From: Liolophura sinensis
Taxonomy: Eukaryota > Mollusca > Polyplacophora > Chitonida > Chitonidae
Direction: 5' to 3'
Length of the DNA stretch: 64,000 bases
NCBI RefSeq assembly: GCF_032854445.1
Contig: NC_088305.1
Location: 23,038,955 to 23,102,954 of the forward strand
In this document: piece by piece, positions 1-11,536 of the stretch
How the letters are laid out: the number at the start of each line of letters is the position of its first letter
Numbering within the stretch: the first letter of the stretch is position 1
Position numbers and translations under genes: made by a program
The notes under the pieces: generated by a model
Seen by the model: the letters and a program-made list of their open reading frames with translations, nothing else
What the model was told of the DNA's origin: nothing
The model's database searches: none

Positions 1-1083
1 ACACCCGTACATCTAAATATGGATTATTTGTGTACTCTTGTAAATATAATAATTGTGCTGAACAAACTAATCATAATATGACTGTACGATTTATATACGG
101 CATGACATCTGCTGTGAGTGATATTTGTTTGTTCATATATTTACTTATATGAGAATTAACGTAATATATAAGTGCACATGAGTTTGAGCTCGTGTGTAGT
201 CTTGGGGAAAAACCGATTTCTCGAATTTCGCAGCGGCAGTGTATATATACATGTATGTTATATTTGTATTCTCTAATACATCGTACTATATACTGTTTTG
301 TGTATTTATGCAGTACATATCTGTTGCATTAAAAATCTTTTTGTGCCTGTATACACCATATAATAATAAATATATATATATATAAACTGGCTGACATAAG
401 ACCTCTGTATAACATTGCCTGGTTTATATCCTGAGACGAATAGGTCTAATACTGGTGAGCCCGGTGCCAGTTGTTATGTATGACTATTTAACGTCTTCAT
501 GTACTGTTAGTCTGCGGACCTGTGTGAAAGGGGGGGGGGGGTTGATTTGCACTGGCGCTTTTCCGGCCCAAAGGGCCGATGCGCGCCAAAACTTGGCGTC
601 ATTGAAAATGCTTTTAAGCTGGATAGTATATAAAGGAAGAGTATATTATTTAGGACAAGAAGAAGAAGTTTCAGTACTAGTGCTATGGACATTGTAGCAT
701 TATAGCCGACGAATTTTGGGCTTCATGACTAAAAAAAAAAAAAAAAAAAAAAAAGGGTTTGCAGAGGGTCATTATTCACTATGATGACCGTTTCTTAGTG
801 TACAATCCATATTTACAGTACAAGATGGGCAGGTACATGGGTTAAAGAGAGATTTTGGGAAAGGTGGGCGTTAGAACACTCACGATGTTATAACATATAT
901 GGAACACAGAGTATAGTACAGGAGGAACTGAACAGTATACATACACAACACCTGGACAAAAAAAAAACAGTAGAAGCGTCAGCTCACATCAGTTCTGTTC
1001 GGGTAAAAAAAACGACAACAACCACTTTAAAAGCAACAAATAGGCCGATCCAACCATGTTAACATTAAAAAAAAAAAACATTA
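1..1083. other. AT-rich stretch without a recognisable gene
   Basis: I see no supported gene here. It holds a short (TA)n tract near 370-385, a G run at about 531-541 and a plus-strand A run at about 730-753. The end nearest 1083 probably includes the 3' untranslated part of the minus-strand LINE, but its exact end is not visible. The A run has the wrong orientation to be that element's poly(A) tail. Confidence 0.6.
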
Positions 1084-4000
1084 TTAAAAACGACGACATC
1101 TGCTAAGAAAATTCGCCAGGGCCTGGAAAGTCTTACTTCGGTTCGCTTTAGGATTTAAAACAGATGCTAACGTAAAATGCCGAAGGCCAATGGAGCGTAA
1201 GTCCCGGTAAAGAACACGGCGAGCGTTAGAGTGCCGGGTACACGTAAATAAGAGATGAGCGATATCATCGTTAATTAGGCATACGTCACATAACCCAGAT
1301 GGGTGCAGATTCATTCTGAATAAATAGGTATTTGTAGGTACATGTCCAGAAATAAGGCGGAAAACTAGCGTTTCATCTCGTCGGGAACGTAATGATATTG
1401 GCGAATTTAACAAGACAGAACGATTATACTGGTGAAAAAAACCTCCCCTTATTAGCTTCATCCCACTGCCGCTGCCAAATATCCACAAACTTAGGTGCGA
1501 CATGACTCATGATTTCATTAATGTTTAAGGGCACGTGTATGGATATATCTAAAAAGGATGAAGCTCTCTTCGCCAGGGAGTCTGCCATTTCGTTTCCCAC
1601 AATACCGACATGAGCTGGTACCCAGTCAAAATTCACAGAGACGCCCTGGTAACGAAGAGCGGTGCATAAATGTAGTATTTCAAACACAAGTGATGAAGAA
1701 TTATACCAGACATAATTTGACATGGCCTGCAAGGAAGATAAAGAATCGGTAAGTATAACAGCCCTGGAAGGTTTTAGGTCGAGGAGAAACTGAAGAGCAC
1801 AGATGATAGCTGTAAGTTCTGCTGTAAATACTGAGATAAAATTGGATAATCTAAAGGATTTGGAATATTTTAACTCTGGGACACAAAAAGCTGCACCAAC
1901 TCTGTTGCTGTCTGGACACTTGGAGGCATCAGTGTATACCTGCAAGTACTGGGATAGGCTTGTATGTATATATTCCGTAGCACATAGTAAGGAAACATTC
2001 GGATTATCAGATTTTTTTCTATCATCGTTCAGAGTAGTCGAAATGTAGGGAGGTTCTAGATTCCATGTGGGGAAATCAGGAACACGGGATGACTGCAAAG
2101 CAACATTATCACAATCTAAAGACGAAGATATGTTCTTTGATCTCAAACTAAATGGTAACCCAGCATAACTATTTAAGTCATGCAAGTTGTCATAAAAGGA
2201 AGGTTCGAGCAAACGAGACGAAGCATTATTAACCGAACATTTGAGCCTGAAAAAGAACTTGAGGGTGCGCAGGCGCCGACGGATAGACAATGGCCACTCG
2301 TTACAGAATACCTGTAGAACGTTAAGTGGTGTGGTGCGCATACCTCCTGTACATATCCGCAGCGCTGCGCACTGAACAGAATCTAATTTTTCTTTAAGCG
2401 TAATGCAAGCAGAATCATAGGCTTCACAACAATAATCAAGTTTGGTACGGATGAGAGAGCGATATAGCAGTAGTAATGATTTTTTCTCAGCCCCCCAACA
2501 TTTGCCCGATACACACCTCATTAAATTTAGAACTTTATCACATCTTGCTATCAAATAGTCAATATGTCTACCCCAAGTAAGCCTATTATCGAATATAACC
2601 CCGAGATACTTAAAAGAAGAGGAGATTTTGATCGTCGAGTTATTAAGGGTTAGACAAACATTACCAGTATGGCGCCGTGTAAACACAACAGCTTCTGTTT
2701 TAACAGAAGAAAACTTAAACCCCCAGTCCCGGCTCCATTTCATTATATCATCTAGACCTTGCTGAATATGCTTGACACAAGAGGTCAAGGGACCTAGAGC
2801 AAAACCACATGCATTTATCATCAGCGAAAAGCGTGCAATTTAATTTAGGGGATATGGCATTGGGTAAGTCATTTATGGCTACATTAAATAAAGTGGGAGA
2901 TAAGACACTTCCCTGGGGAACCCCATTCTCCACCGGAACCATGCGAGAATAACTCTGTCCCACTCGAACTTTAATAAAACGTCCGGACAGGAAATCTTTC
3001 AAAAAACCCAACATTTTCCCACCAATGCCAATATTACGCAGCTTAATTAACACCCCAGTCCTCCAAACCATATCGTACGCTTTTTCTATATCGAGAAACA
3101 CGGCAAGTAAATAATCTTTATATTTAAAAGAGTGTCTGATGGAGGTTTCTAAATTAACCACATGGTCAGTAGTACAACGTTTGTTTCTAAAACCGCTCTG
3201 TACTGGACTAAGTATATTGTGTTTCTCCAAAAACCACATCAATCGAGAATTTATCATACGCTCCATGACCTTGCAGAGACAGGACGTGAGGGCTATAGGC
3301 CTGTACGAAGATGTGAACGAGGGATCCTTACCTGGTTTAGCAACGGGCACAACAATTGCCGTTTTCCATTTAGCAGGGAGTTTCATACTAGACCAAACGG
3401 CATTGTACAGCAATAGTAATATAGTCATACAGTGATATGGCAAATTGTACAACATGGAGTACGTAATAGTATCCTCACCCGGTGACGAATCCGAACATGA
3501 GGATAAGGCCTGCTTTAATTCTAGTAAAGAAAAAATCATTGTTAATTGGCATGTCATCAAAAAGAATATTATTAAAAGGATGCATTTCTTCAATATTTTC
3601 CTTATGGGATATAAACTCAGGAGAATAATTGTTTGAACTGGAAACGAAAGAGAAACTGTCTGCCAAAATATTGGCTTTGTCAATATTAGTAACATAATTA
3701 CTATTATTATGAACAATAGTTGGGGTGTTATTTGATTTTCTTTTACCTTTAATCGAGTTTATTTTATTCCAGACTTCTTTGGTATTTGTATTTTCAGATA
3801 AATTCGAACAGTATTGTCGCCAGTGATCTCTCTGAGCTGTTTTAATCACCCGCTGTGCTACAGCTTTAGCTCGTTTAAATAAAACAATGTCTTGGTATAG
3901 GCGAGTGCGTTTTGCACGATTTTTTAAACGTTTCCGATTTTTTATAGCATTAGAACAATCGTCGTTCCACCAAGGAACAGGTATTTTACTAGACACCTTA

Positions 4001-4914
4001 CATGAGGATTTTGGAATGCATTTTTGTGCAGCCACATCAATGGCATTAAGTACATTATCTGCAAAAATATCAACATCATTATTATACACATCCTGAGAAA
4101 AAGACCTCAAACATTCTTCTTTGTATACATCCCAGTTTGCCCTTTTCACACACCATCTGGGAGGCTGGCCTACAGGATTCACATGGTGGTCTATATTACA
4201 GGTGACTAGAACTGGTAAGTGGTCGCTAGGACAAGGGCTTATGGTATCAACGAACCAATTAAAAGACAGACCTATATCTGCTGAGCAAAGAGTAAGGTCT
4301 AAGTGAGACAGATTACCAGAATGAGGATCTACACGAGTGCCCGTCCCATCATTTAAAACACACATTTCATAATCATTAACTAGAGCAGTCATTACCCTTC
4401 CATTGAAATTCGTTGTAATGCTACCCCATAAGGGTCCGTAAGCGTTAAAGTCCCCACACAATATATAAGTGCTATTAATATAAGACATAAGAGTATCAAA
4501 ATCTTTTCTATCAATACGACTAGAAGGATTGTATATATTAACAACACTTGTGGGTGCACCAGACCTCGTAGCAATATTAAAACATTGTGCCTCAATACTG
4601 TTAAAGGGAGGTAACTTTAGTTCTGAAAAGGATAGGCCGTCTTTTAGAAGCATGGCCAGGCCCCCTCTCCCGTCTGTATTCCTATCCATTCTACCTATAA
4701 AATACCCAGGGTAAGTAAAATCCATATGTGGCTTTAAAAAAGTTTCTTGAAGACATATAACATGAGGAGCGGGCTTAAGATTTTGAATATAACACTTGAA
4801 TTCCTCTCCATGAGCGCCAAGACCGCAAATATTTTGATGTAACATGTTAAAACTCATTGATAATAGAGGTAAAACAAGATAGGAATATATATTTATATTA
4901 TATAAAGGATACAT
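1084..4914 (-). pseudogene. LINE ORF2: endonuclease, reverse transcriptase, RNase H (three frameshifts)
   Basis: It would nick target DNA and copy the element RNA at the nick. From the ATG at 4914 the endonuclease domain shows HQNICG, CLQETF, CGDFNAYGPLWGS and SDHLPVL. RT follows, with YRPIALTSCLCKVMER, FLDIEKAYDMVW, NGVPQGSVLSP and the catalytic FADD at 2817-2828. RNase H lies at about 1560-1945, with VYTDASK, TAELTAI, LTDSLSS and GNEMADSLAKRA giving the D-E-D-D set. The C-terminus has a zinc knuckle (CDVCLINDDIAHLLFTC). Three frame changes split it: at the A6 run 3530-3535, near 2772-2784, and at the A7 run 1435-1441. Without them the frame would be about 1,277 codons with no other stop, so decay is slight. 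All domain landmarks are present, arguing for a recent insertion. Confidence 0.88.
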
Positions 4915-4916
4915 TA
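4912..4916 (-). promoter_or_regulatory. Overlapping ORF1 stop and ORF2 start (TAATG)
   Basis: On the minus strand the ORF1-extension stop TAA (4916-4914) shares its last A with the ORF2 ATG (4914-4912), forming TAATG. The silkworm LINE SART1 uses a UAAUG of this kind for coupled termination and reinitiation, so the same mode of ORF2 expression is plausible here (inference). The call depends on ORF1 really continuing through the G-run frameshift at 5209-5223. Confidence 0.6.
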
Positions 4917-6145
4917 TGAATGTTCACCATCCGAGGACACAGTAAATAGAATATTGTTCAGTCTTTTAAAATCAACAGCCTCAGAGTCAAGACGACTCTG
5001 AGCGATGCTAAACACTACTTGTACCAAACTCTTAGGGTCTTCGATTTCGAAGACTTTTATTAGTATTTCCGAAAAGATGGCGATAAGCCTTGTGGCCATT
5101 GTGAAGGACATATCGTCTGTCTGAGTGGGTTCACCACGTGGGGTTTGAGTAGCTATGGACCTAAGGATTGGCTTGACGGGTGTAATCGTAATAGAATGGG
5201 GCTGTTCAGGGGGGGGGGGGGGGTATCTACTACCGGCCCTTCTGTTAGAGCTCGCTCATTTGACCCCTCTGGGTAAATTCTATGGGGGTTATCTTCTTCA
5301 CGTACTGATTTTAAAGCATCAGCAAAAGAAATTTTCTTGGTAACCTTTATGAACTGCGCTTTACATACCTGCTTTCTATATGGGCAACCCATATACGCCG
5401 AGCTATGGCTCAGGGACACGCAGTTGACACATTTGGGGCGATCCAGGTTGTGGCATTCATCAAATGTATGGGGGCCGCCACATCTTGGGCATCGCTGGCG
5501 CCCCCTACATTCCCCTGAAATATGCCCAAAGGACTGACATTTGAAGCAACGTATGGCGGGTGGAACATATTGCTTGACAGGAAATATTTCGTAACCGAGA
5601 GAAACTTCTTCCGGTAGTGCATCCGAATTAAAATATAACAACATACATTTGGTTTTAGTTTTTTCCTTCCCTTTAGTCAGACGCTGTACTTTCGTTACTT
5701 TGTATTTTTTCAGTGCTTGTTGTACTTCTTCTTCAGTGATGTCTTCCCCTAACCCATAAATCACCCCACGTGAAAGGGTGATATTGGAGTGCAGCCTGCA
5801 GGAGACATCTCTTCCCATCAGCGTTGTTATGCTGAGTGCCTTTTTGACTTGAGTGGCACTATTACAAACAATCATTAGGTCTTTACCGTTAATTTTCTTT
5901 ACTTGTTTTACATTGCCAATTGCTTGTTGTAAACTCTGACCAAATTTAATTGGGTTCCACCCAGTGACGGGTAAGCCCCCCATAGATGAAATTACAACAT
6001 TGTTATTGTTATTTCCCTGCTTCTGACCCACCTGCTTTGCTTTCTTCCCTTCCTGGGAGCTTCTATCGGTTGAAAAATCGCGCGTTCGTTTTGTAGTGGA
6101 TCGCGTTTCCACGACTTCCATGTCGTCTCCTTCTGCGTCATCCAT
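4914..6145 (-). pseudogene. LINE ORF1, Gag-like nucleic-acid-binding protein (frameshifted)
   Basis: The ATG at 6145 opens a 330-residue frame that ends at 5153. It has a Lys/Arg-rich N-terminus and, around residues 195-245, three closely spaced zinc knuckles (CFKCQSFGHISGEC, then CPRCGGPHTFDEC, then CVNC...). These would bind the element's RNA in a ribonucleoprotein particle. A 15-base G run on the plus strand (5209-5223) lies just before the frame ends. Beyond it another frame stays open, begins with a Pro-rich linker, and runs without a stop to the TAA at 4916-4914. I infer that the native ORF1 was about 410 residues and shifted frame at this run. Its stop overlaps the ORF2 start. It could be a real mutation or a base-calling error in the homopolymer. 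Confidence 0.8.
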
Positions 6146-6300
6146 GGCTGTAACTAATGACTATAGTGGTGTATGCACAGGGGAGTTATTACAAGACGAC
6201 AGTTAAAAATAGCAGAAGTTGCTCGGGAGCTGCTCCGAGCCAGGGAGAAAAGACGAAAGGCGCTCTGTTAGGTGTGGAAGAGACAGTGTAAGTACAGGAT

Positions 6301-6980
6301 TTCCTATCCCACAATTGTACACTATACCTAAAGTATAGTAACTTATAGCCCTATGCTACTATATAATACTAACGATATTACTATTATACACTATATATTA
6401 CACTATATATTACTATATATACAATCAATTATAGAACTTTTTTTCTATGGATTAACTATATTTCTAATATCAGATGTGACTGCTTATCAGCCAAAAAAAA
6501 AAAAAAAAAAGTTGGCCGTTGTCTAATGGCTACAGTTGCTCGTTTTTTCAACCGCTAGGATACACGAGTTCCACGCGGATTCAAATACGCCTTTGGAAGG
6601 ACTAGAGACAACATATTCATCATGTTGAATGAGATCGCCACATTGGATAGTATAAACAGTTGCAATCAAAGCGCAACTGCAAAAAGCTAATAGACAAGCA
6701 GTCTAACATTGACAAAACTCAATACAAATTGTTTGGGTACATATACAATGTATCTATTTTTTTTAGTGCAGCTACCATGCTTGTGTTTTCTGCAGCTATC
6801 ATACTTTGTTTTTACAATATGTACTTTATAATATACCTTATACTGTTATGATTTAGATGTCTCTCCACATAACAGGTGTACACACAATACCAATGTCTTC
6901 TCTACACTTCTCTTTACCTCTTGTATATAATCAGTATTTTTTGATTGTATCTTCACATGTTTGATAACGATGTTAGAATA
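6301..6980. other. Intergenic AT-rich stretch
   Basis: No gene is recognisable. It includes a TATA-rich block (about 6350-6425) and an A17 run near 6494-6510. Confidence 0.5.
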
Positions 6981-6988
6981 TACATCGA

Positions 6989-7449
6989 TTGAGTGAGTGA
7001 GTTCTTCGGGTTTAACGTCGTGTTTAACGATTTTTCAGTCATATGGCGACGAAGGAATCCTTAATTTACATGTAATATCCCTCTTTGTTGCAGGACAGAT
7101 TTCCACCGCTCTTTATCTAGTGCTGCTTCGCTGAGACGCCTTACCGAAGGGAAGTAAGGCGCCCCGCCCGAGCCATTATACTGATACAGGTCCACCAGTC
7201 GTTGCATTATCCCCTTCATGCTGAACGCCAAACGCGGAAGTTACAACTTCCCCTTTTAAGGTCTTAGGTGTTTGATTTGTTTGTTTGTTTGATTGGTGTT
7301 TTATACCGTACTCAAGAATATTTCACTTATACGACGGCGGCCAGCATTATGGTGGGTGGAAACCGGGCAGAGCCCGGGGGAAACCCACGGCCAATGTCTT
7401 AGGTGTGACTCGACCCAGAAATGACCCCGGATCTACCGCTCCCGTGATG
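6989..7449 (-). mobile_element. SINE family 1 copy, 5'-truncated, interrupted by another SINE
   Basis: It is homologous to the copies at 15039-15403 and 41774-42116 and read in minus orientation. The GAGTGAGTGA 3' end is at 6989, and the tRNA-like head is cut short near 7449. The 8-bp direct repeat TACATCGA flanks it (6981-6988 and 7450-7457), consistent with a target-site duplication. It is split by a family 2 SINE at 7271-7395. Confidence 0.8.
7271..7395 (-). mobile_element. Nested SINE family 2 fragment with target duplication
   Basis: This is the 3' part of the second SINE family: a TTTG-rich tail, then the core containing CCGTACTCAAGAATATTTCAC and CGACGGCGGCCAGCATTATG. The 10-bp repeat GTCTTAGGTG flanks it on both sides (7261-7270 and 7396-7405). 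That decamer is a single-copy part of family 1, so the insertion into family 1 is direct and datable: family 2 moved after this family 1 copy was in place. Confidence 0.85.
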
Positions 7450-7933
7450 TACATCGAAACGTCGGTAAAAATACATCAGGAGCTGTTATCTATACGGAAA
7501 CTTTGTGATGTTACATTTATGTATTCCTCCCAGATTCTCACGGTGTCACGCGTTTACTGGTGAAAAGGTTAAATTTAGTCGGAATGGTTAAAAAAATAGA
7601 AAACTTTCTGACCAAGTGTAACTTGCGGTGTAATGAAGACGATAAAATTTTTTTACTAAATTAACGCAAATGTAACCGACATCCACTCGGACAGCATCAG
7701 AACTTCATGCGCCGGCATTTTCGAATCGCGCTAGTCCTTTGCTAAGGTGAAATATAGGCGGCTCTCCCCAGAATTATGATCTACTTTTGTCTACAATAGT
7801 TCCTTGTAGTTCTTTCAGTTCATTGTTAATACACAAATTAATGTTAAGACTCCCAGACACGTGGTCAATCTTTTTAATTATGTATATTTTTTAGGATTCA
7901 ATCCAAACATTCAACAAGTTTACCTTTTTCCGG

Positions 7934-8060
7934 AGGCCTCCATGGCTCAAGTTGGTTAGTGCACTAGCCCATCGCAATGACCTAGGAGCCTCTCACCCAT
8001 GCGGTACATGTTTGTAAATGTATTTTGCACAAAGACAGATAAATAAATTAATAAATTAGA
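7934..8060 (+). mobile_element. tRNA-derived SINE head, family 2-like
   Basis: The stretch GGCCTCCATGGCTCAAGTTGG followed by TTAGTGCACTAG resembles the A-box region of the family 2 head. The AATAAATTAATAAATTA tail is near 8040-8058. The core between head and tail is missing, so this is an internally deleted or different SINE. Confidence 0.5.
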
Positions 8061-8160
8061 GAAGAATATCCTACCAGTTCAACAGATGACTAAACTACAA
8101 GTCCACGTGTACACTGGAAAAGGTATAGCTGGACATTTCAGCCGGTATCAGATCTTTAAA

Positions 8161-8650
8161 TACATGTTCTAAATTGTGTACAGCTTGTAACAGATATCAC
8201 TTCACTTCACATATGTTCTAAATTGTGTACAACTTGTAACAGATATCACTTCACTTCACATATGTTCTAAATTGTGTACAACTTGTAACTGATATCATTT
8301 CACTTCACATATGTTCTAAGTTGGGTACAACTTGTAACTGATATCACTTCACTCTTATACATGTTCTAATTTGTACACAAAATGTAACAGATATCACGTC
8401 ACTTTATACATGTTTTAAATCGTGTACAATTTGTAATAGATATCACGTCATTTTACACATGTTCTAAATCGTGTACAAATTGGAATACATATCACGTCAT
8501 TTTAGACGTGTTCTAAATCGTGTATAATTAGTAATACATATCACGTCATTTTACACATGTTCTGAATTGTGTACAACTTCCAACAGGCATTACGTCACTT
8601 TAAACATGTTCTAAGGTATGTACAACAAATATCAGTTGTAACAAACAAAC
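8161..8650. repeat. 49-bp minisatellite, about ten diverged copies
   Basis: The motif ATGTTCTAAATTGTGTACAA recurs every 49-50 bp (starts at 8164, 8213, 8262, 8311, 8361, 8410 and on to about 8607), followed in each unit by TTGTAACAGATATCAC. Units at the left are nearly identical and drift to the right. A diverged array of the same motif lies at 26127-26345. Confidence 0.9.
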
Positions 8651-9160
8651 CTATCATTTTGGAACGTCAGGGATATTTGGTATAATATATTTTGGTTTTC
8701 AATAATAGCTCATTAACTTAAATACAAAATATCCCTCGTATAGGTTTAGAGTTAGAACACGCTAATATTACACGTTTTGTAAGGAGAAAATGTAAATTGA
8801 AAATAATATAAAAATGTATACATTTATAATCCTTTCACTTTGAGGTAAAGACTGGAAAGTACATTTCTGCAAGACTTGTCTCTTTTTTATAATTACACAC
8901 TTTCGTAAAAGACAAAAAATCAGTGCTGTGGTCATTGTTGTAGCTGTAATAATGATAATAAAATCATGGAAATAAAAATGTTTATTTGTTCATATCTTAT
9001 TTGGTCTGTTACCTTACGTCAGAGTATGGGACCTGAGAACTGACCTTAAGTACACACAGCGTGATAGTCGTCTTCTCAACATGAAATACACAAAATAACT
9101 TAACCGCACTGGCTTGCCATGAATTAGTTTCCCTGTCACATAAGTTTATCAACAAATCAG
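8651..9160. other. AT-rich spacer
   Basis: I see no gene or clear repeat between the 49-bp and 54-bp arrays. Degenerate satellite-like sequence begins at about 9150. Confidence 0.5.
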
Positions 9161-9162
9161 TT

Positions 9163-11265
9163 TTGACTTGTCATCACTTGTTTCCCATGTTACAGAAGTT
9201 TGTGAACACATCAGCACCGACTTGCCGTTACTTAATTCCAATAGTGCACAAATATGTAAACACATCAGCACTGACTTGCAGTCACTCAGTTCCCCTCGTA
9301 CATAAGATTCAGAACACATCAGCACAGACTTGCAACCACTCAGTTCCACTGTTACACAGGTTTGTCAACACATCAGCACTGACTTGCAATCACTCAGTTC
9401 CACTGTTACACAGGTTTGTCAACACATCAGCACTGACTTGCAATCACTCAGTTCCACTGTTACACAGGTTTGTCAACACATCAGCATTGACTTGCAACCA
9501 CTCAGTTCCACTGTTACACAGGTTTGTCAACACATCAGCACTGACTTGCAATCACTCAGTTCCACTGTTACACAGGTTTGTCAACACATCAGCACTGACT
9601 TGCAATCACTCAGTTCCACTGTTACACAGGTTTGTCAACACATCAGCACTGACTTGCAATCACTCAGTTCCACTGTTACACAGGTTTGTCAACACATCAG
9701 CACTGACTTGCAACCACTCAGTTCCACTGTTACACAGGTTTGTCAACACATCAGCACTGACTTGCAATCACTCAGTTCCACTGTTACACAGGTTTGTCAA
9801 CACATCAGCACTGACTTGCAATCACTCAGTTCCACTGTTACACAGGTTTGTCAACACATCAGCACTGACTTGCAACCACTCAGTTCCACTGTTACACAGG
9901 TTTGTCAACACATCAGCACTGACTTGCAATCACTCAGTTCCACTGTTACACAGGTTTGTCAACACATCAGCACAGACTTGCAACCACTCAGTTCCCCTGT
10001 TACACAAGTTTGTCAACACATCAGCACAGACGTGCAATCACTCAGTTCCCCTGTTACACAAGTTTGTCAACACATCAGCACTGACTTGCAATCACTCAGT
10101 TCTCCTGTTACACAAGTTTGTCAACACATCAGCACTGACTTGCAATCACTCAGTTCTCCTGTTACACAAGTTTGTCAACACATCAGCACTGACTTGCAAT
10201 CCCTCAGTTCTCCTGTTACACAAGTTTGTCAACACATCAGCACTGACTTGCAATCACTCAGTTCTCCTGTTACACAGGTTTGTCAACACATCAGCACAGA
10301 CTTGCAATCACTCAGTTCTCCTGTTACACAAGTTTGTCAACACATCAGCACTGACGTGCAATCACTCAGTTCCCCTGTTACACAAGTTTGTCAACACATC
10401 AGCACTGACTTGCAATTACTCAGTTCCCCTGTTACACAAGTTTGTCAACACATCAGCACTGACTTGCAATTACTCAGTTCCCCTGTTACACAAGTTTGTC
10501 AACACATCAGCACAGACTTGCAATTACTCAGTTCCACTGTTACACAAGTTTGTCAACACATCAGCACTGACTTGCAACCACTCAGTTCCCCTGTTACACA
10601 GGTTTGTCAACACATCAGCACTGACTTGCAATCACTCAGTTCTCCTGTTACACAGGTTTGTCAACACACCAGCACTGACTTGCAACCACTCAGTTCCCCT
10701 GTTACACAAGTTTGTCAACACATCAGCACTGACTTGCAGTCACTCAGTTCCCCTGTTACACAGGTTTGTCAACACATCAGCACAGACTTGCAATTACTCA
10801 GTTCCCCTGTTACACAGGTTTGTCAACACATCAGCACAGACTTGCAATTACTCAGTTCCCCTGTTACACAAGTTTGTCAACACATCAGCACTGACGTGCA
10901 ATCACCCAGTTCCCCTGTTACACAAGTTTGTCAACACATCAGCACTGACTTGCAATCACTCAGTTCCCCTGTTACACAAGTTTGTCAACACATCGGCACT
11001 GACTTGCAATCACTCAGTTCCCCTGTTACACAAGTTTTGTCAACACATCAGCACTGACTTGCAATCACTCAGTTCCCCTGTTACACAAGTTTTGTCAACA
11101 CATCAGCACTGACTTGCAATCACTCAGTTCTCCTGTTACACAAGTTTGTCAACACATCAGCACTGACGTGCAATCACTCAGTTCTCCTGTTACACAAGTT
11201 TGTCAACACATCCGCACTGACAGGCAATCCCTTAGTTTCCCTGTGACACAAGTTTGTAAATGCAT
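9163..11265. repeat. 54-bp satellite array, about 39 copies
   Basis: The unit contains CAACACATCAGCACTGACTT, then GCAATCACTCAGTTCC, then a GTTACACAGGTTTGT segment. The period is 54, divisible by three, so two plus-strand frames stay open for 649 and 575 codons. I read these as artefacts. The three or four units at each edge are diverged and the core is homogeneous. Sub-types (TCCACTG with CACAGG on the left; TCCCCTG or TCTCCTG with CACAAG on the right) form blocks. Two units near 11035 and 11089 carry an extra T, making them 55 bp. This edge-degenerate, core-uniform form is expected from unequal exchange. Confidence 0.92.
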
Positions 11266-11536
11266 CGGTACTGTCTTGTACTCACTTATTTTTTCATTAG
11301 TCACATAAAATTGCAATTACATCATCATTGCACAATGATTTAATAATTCAGTTAAACATATTTACCCGTCGTTATAAGCCTGAGTGGAACACCTCCATAT
11401 ATGGTTCTTTTGTTCGGATTCAATTCACGGCCGACTATAGTTCCTGGAAAATTCTCTCCAGCAGATGTAGTTCAGACCATTACCGTTCAGAACTGTCTTG
11501 CTTTTTTGGCCTCTAATGAGGTGATTTAGCATCATT
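11266..11536. other. Short spacer downstream of paralog 1
   Basis: This lies between the satellite and the stop codon of the first glycosyltransferase-like gene. It would include that gene's 3' untranslated region. No firm polyadenylation signal was chosen. Confidence 0.4.

Larger units (their letters stand above)
1084..6300 (-). mobile_element. Nearly complete I/Nimb-like non-LTR retrotransposon
   Basis: On the minus strand the element reads ORF1 (Gag-like, CCHC knuckles), then ORF2 with an AP-like endonuclease, reverse transcriptase, RNase H and a C-terminal zinc knuckle. An RNase H domain together with a Gag-type ORF1 is typical of the I superfamily, which includes the Nimb elements known from snails; the Jockey clade proper lacks RNase H. 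The coding span is about 5.1 kb, close to full length. Both ORFs are frame-broken, three of four breaks lying in homopolymer runs. About 150 bp beyond the ORF1 start may be 5' UTR. The outer ends, target duplication and 3' tail were not resolved, so the upper boundary is approximate. Clade assignment is from domain content and needs a phylogeny of the RT domain. Confidence 0.85.

Noticed and set aside
455-697. 80-codon open frame near the window start
   Set aside because: It spans a G run, has an antisense competitor and no motif; most likely chance.
730-753. A run as poly(A) tail of the LINE
   Set aside because: The LINE is on the minus strand, so its tail would be T-rich on the plus strand.
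9163-11112. 649-codon open frame (18-residue repeats)
   Set aside because: The frame is open because the 54-bp period is divisible by three and the unit lacks a stop in two frames. Edge units are diverged and there is no promoter or domain support.
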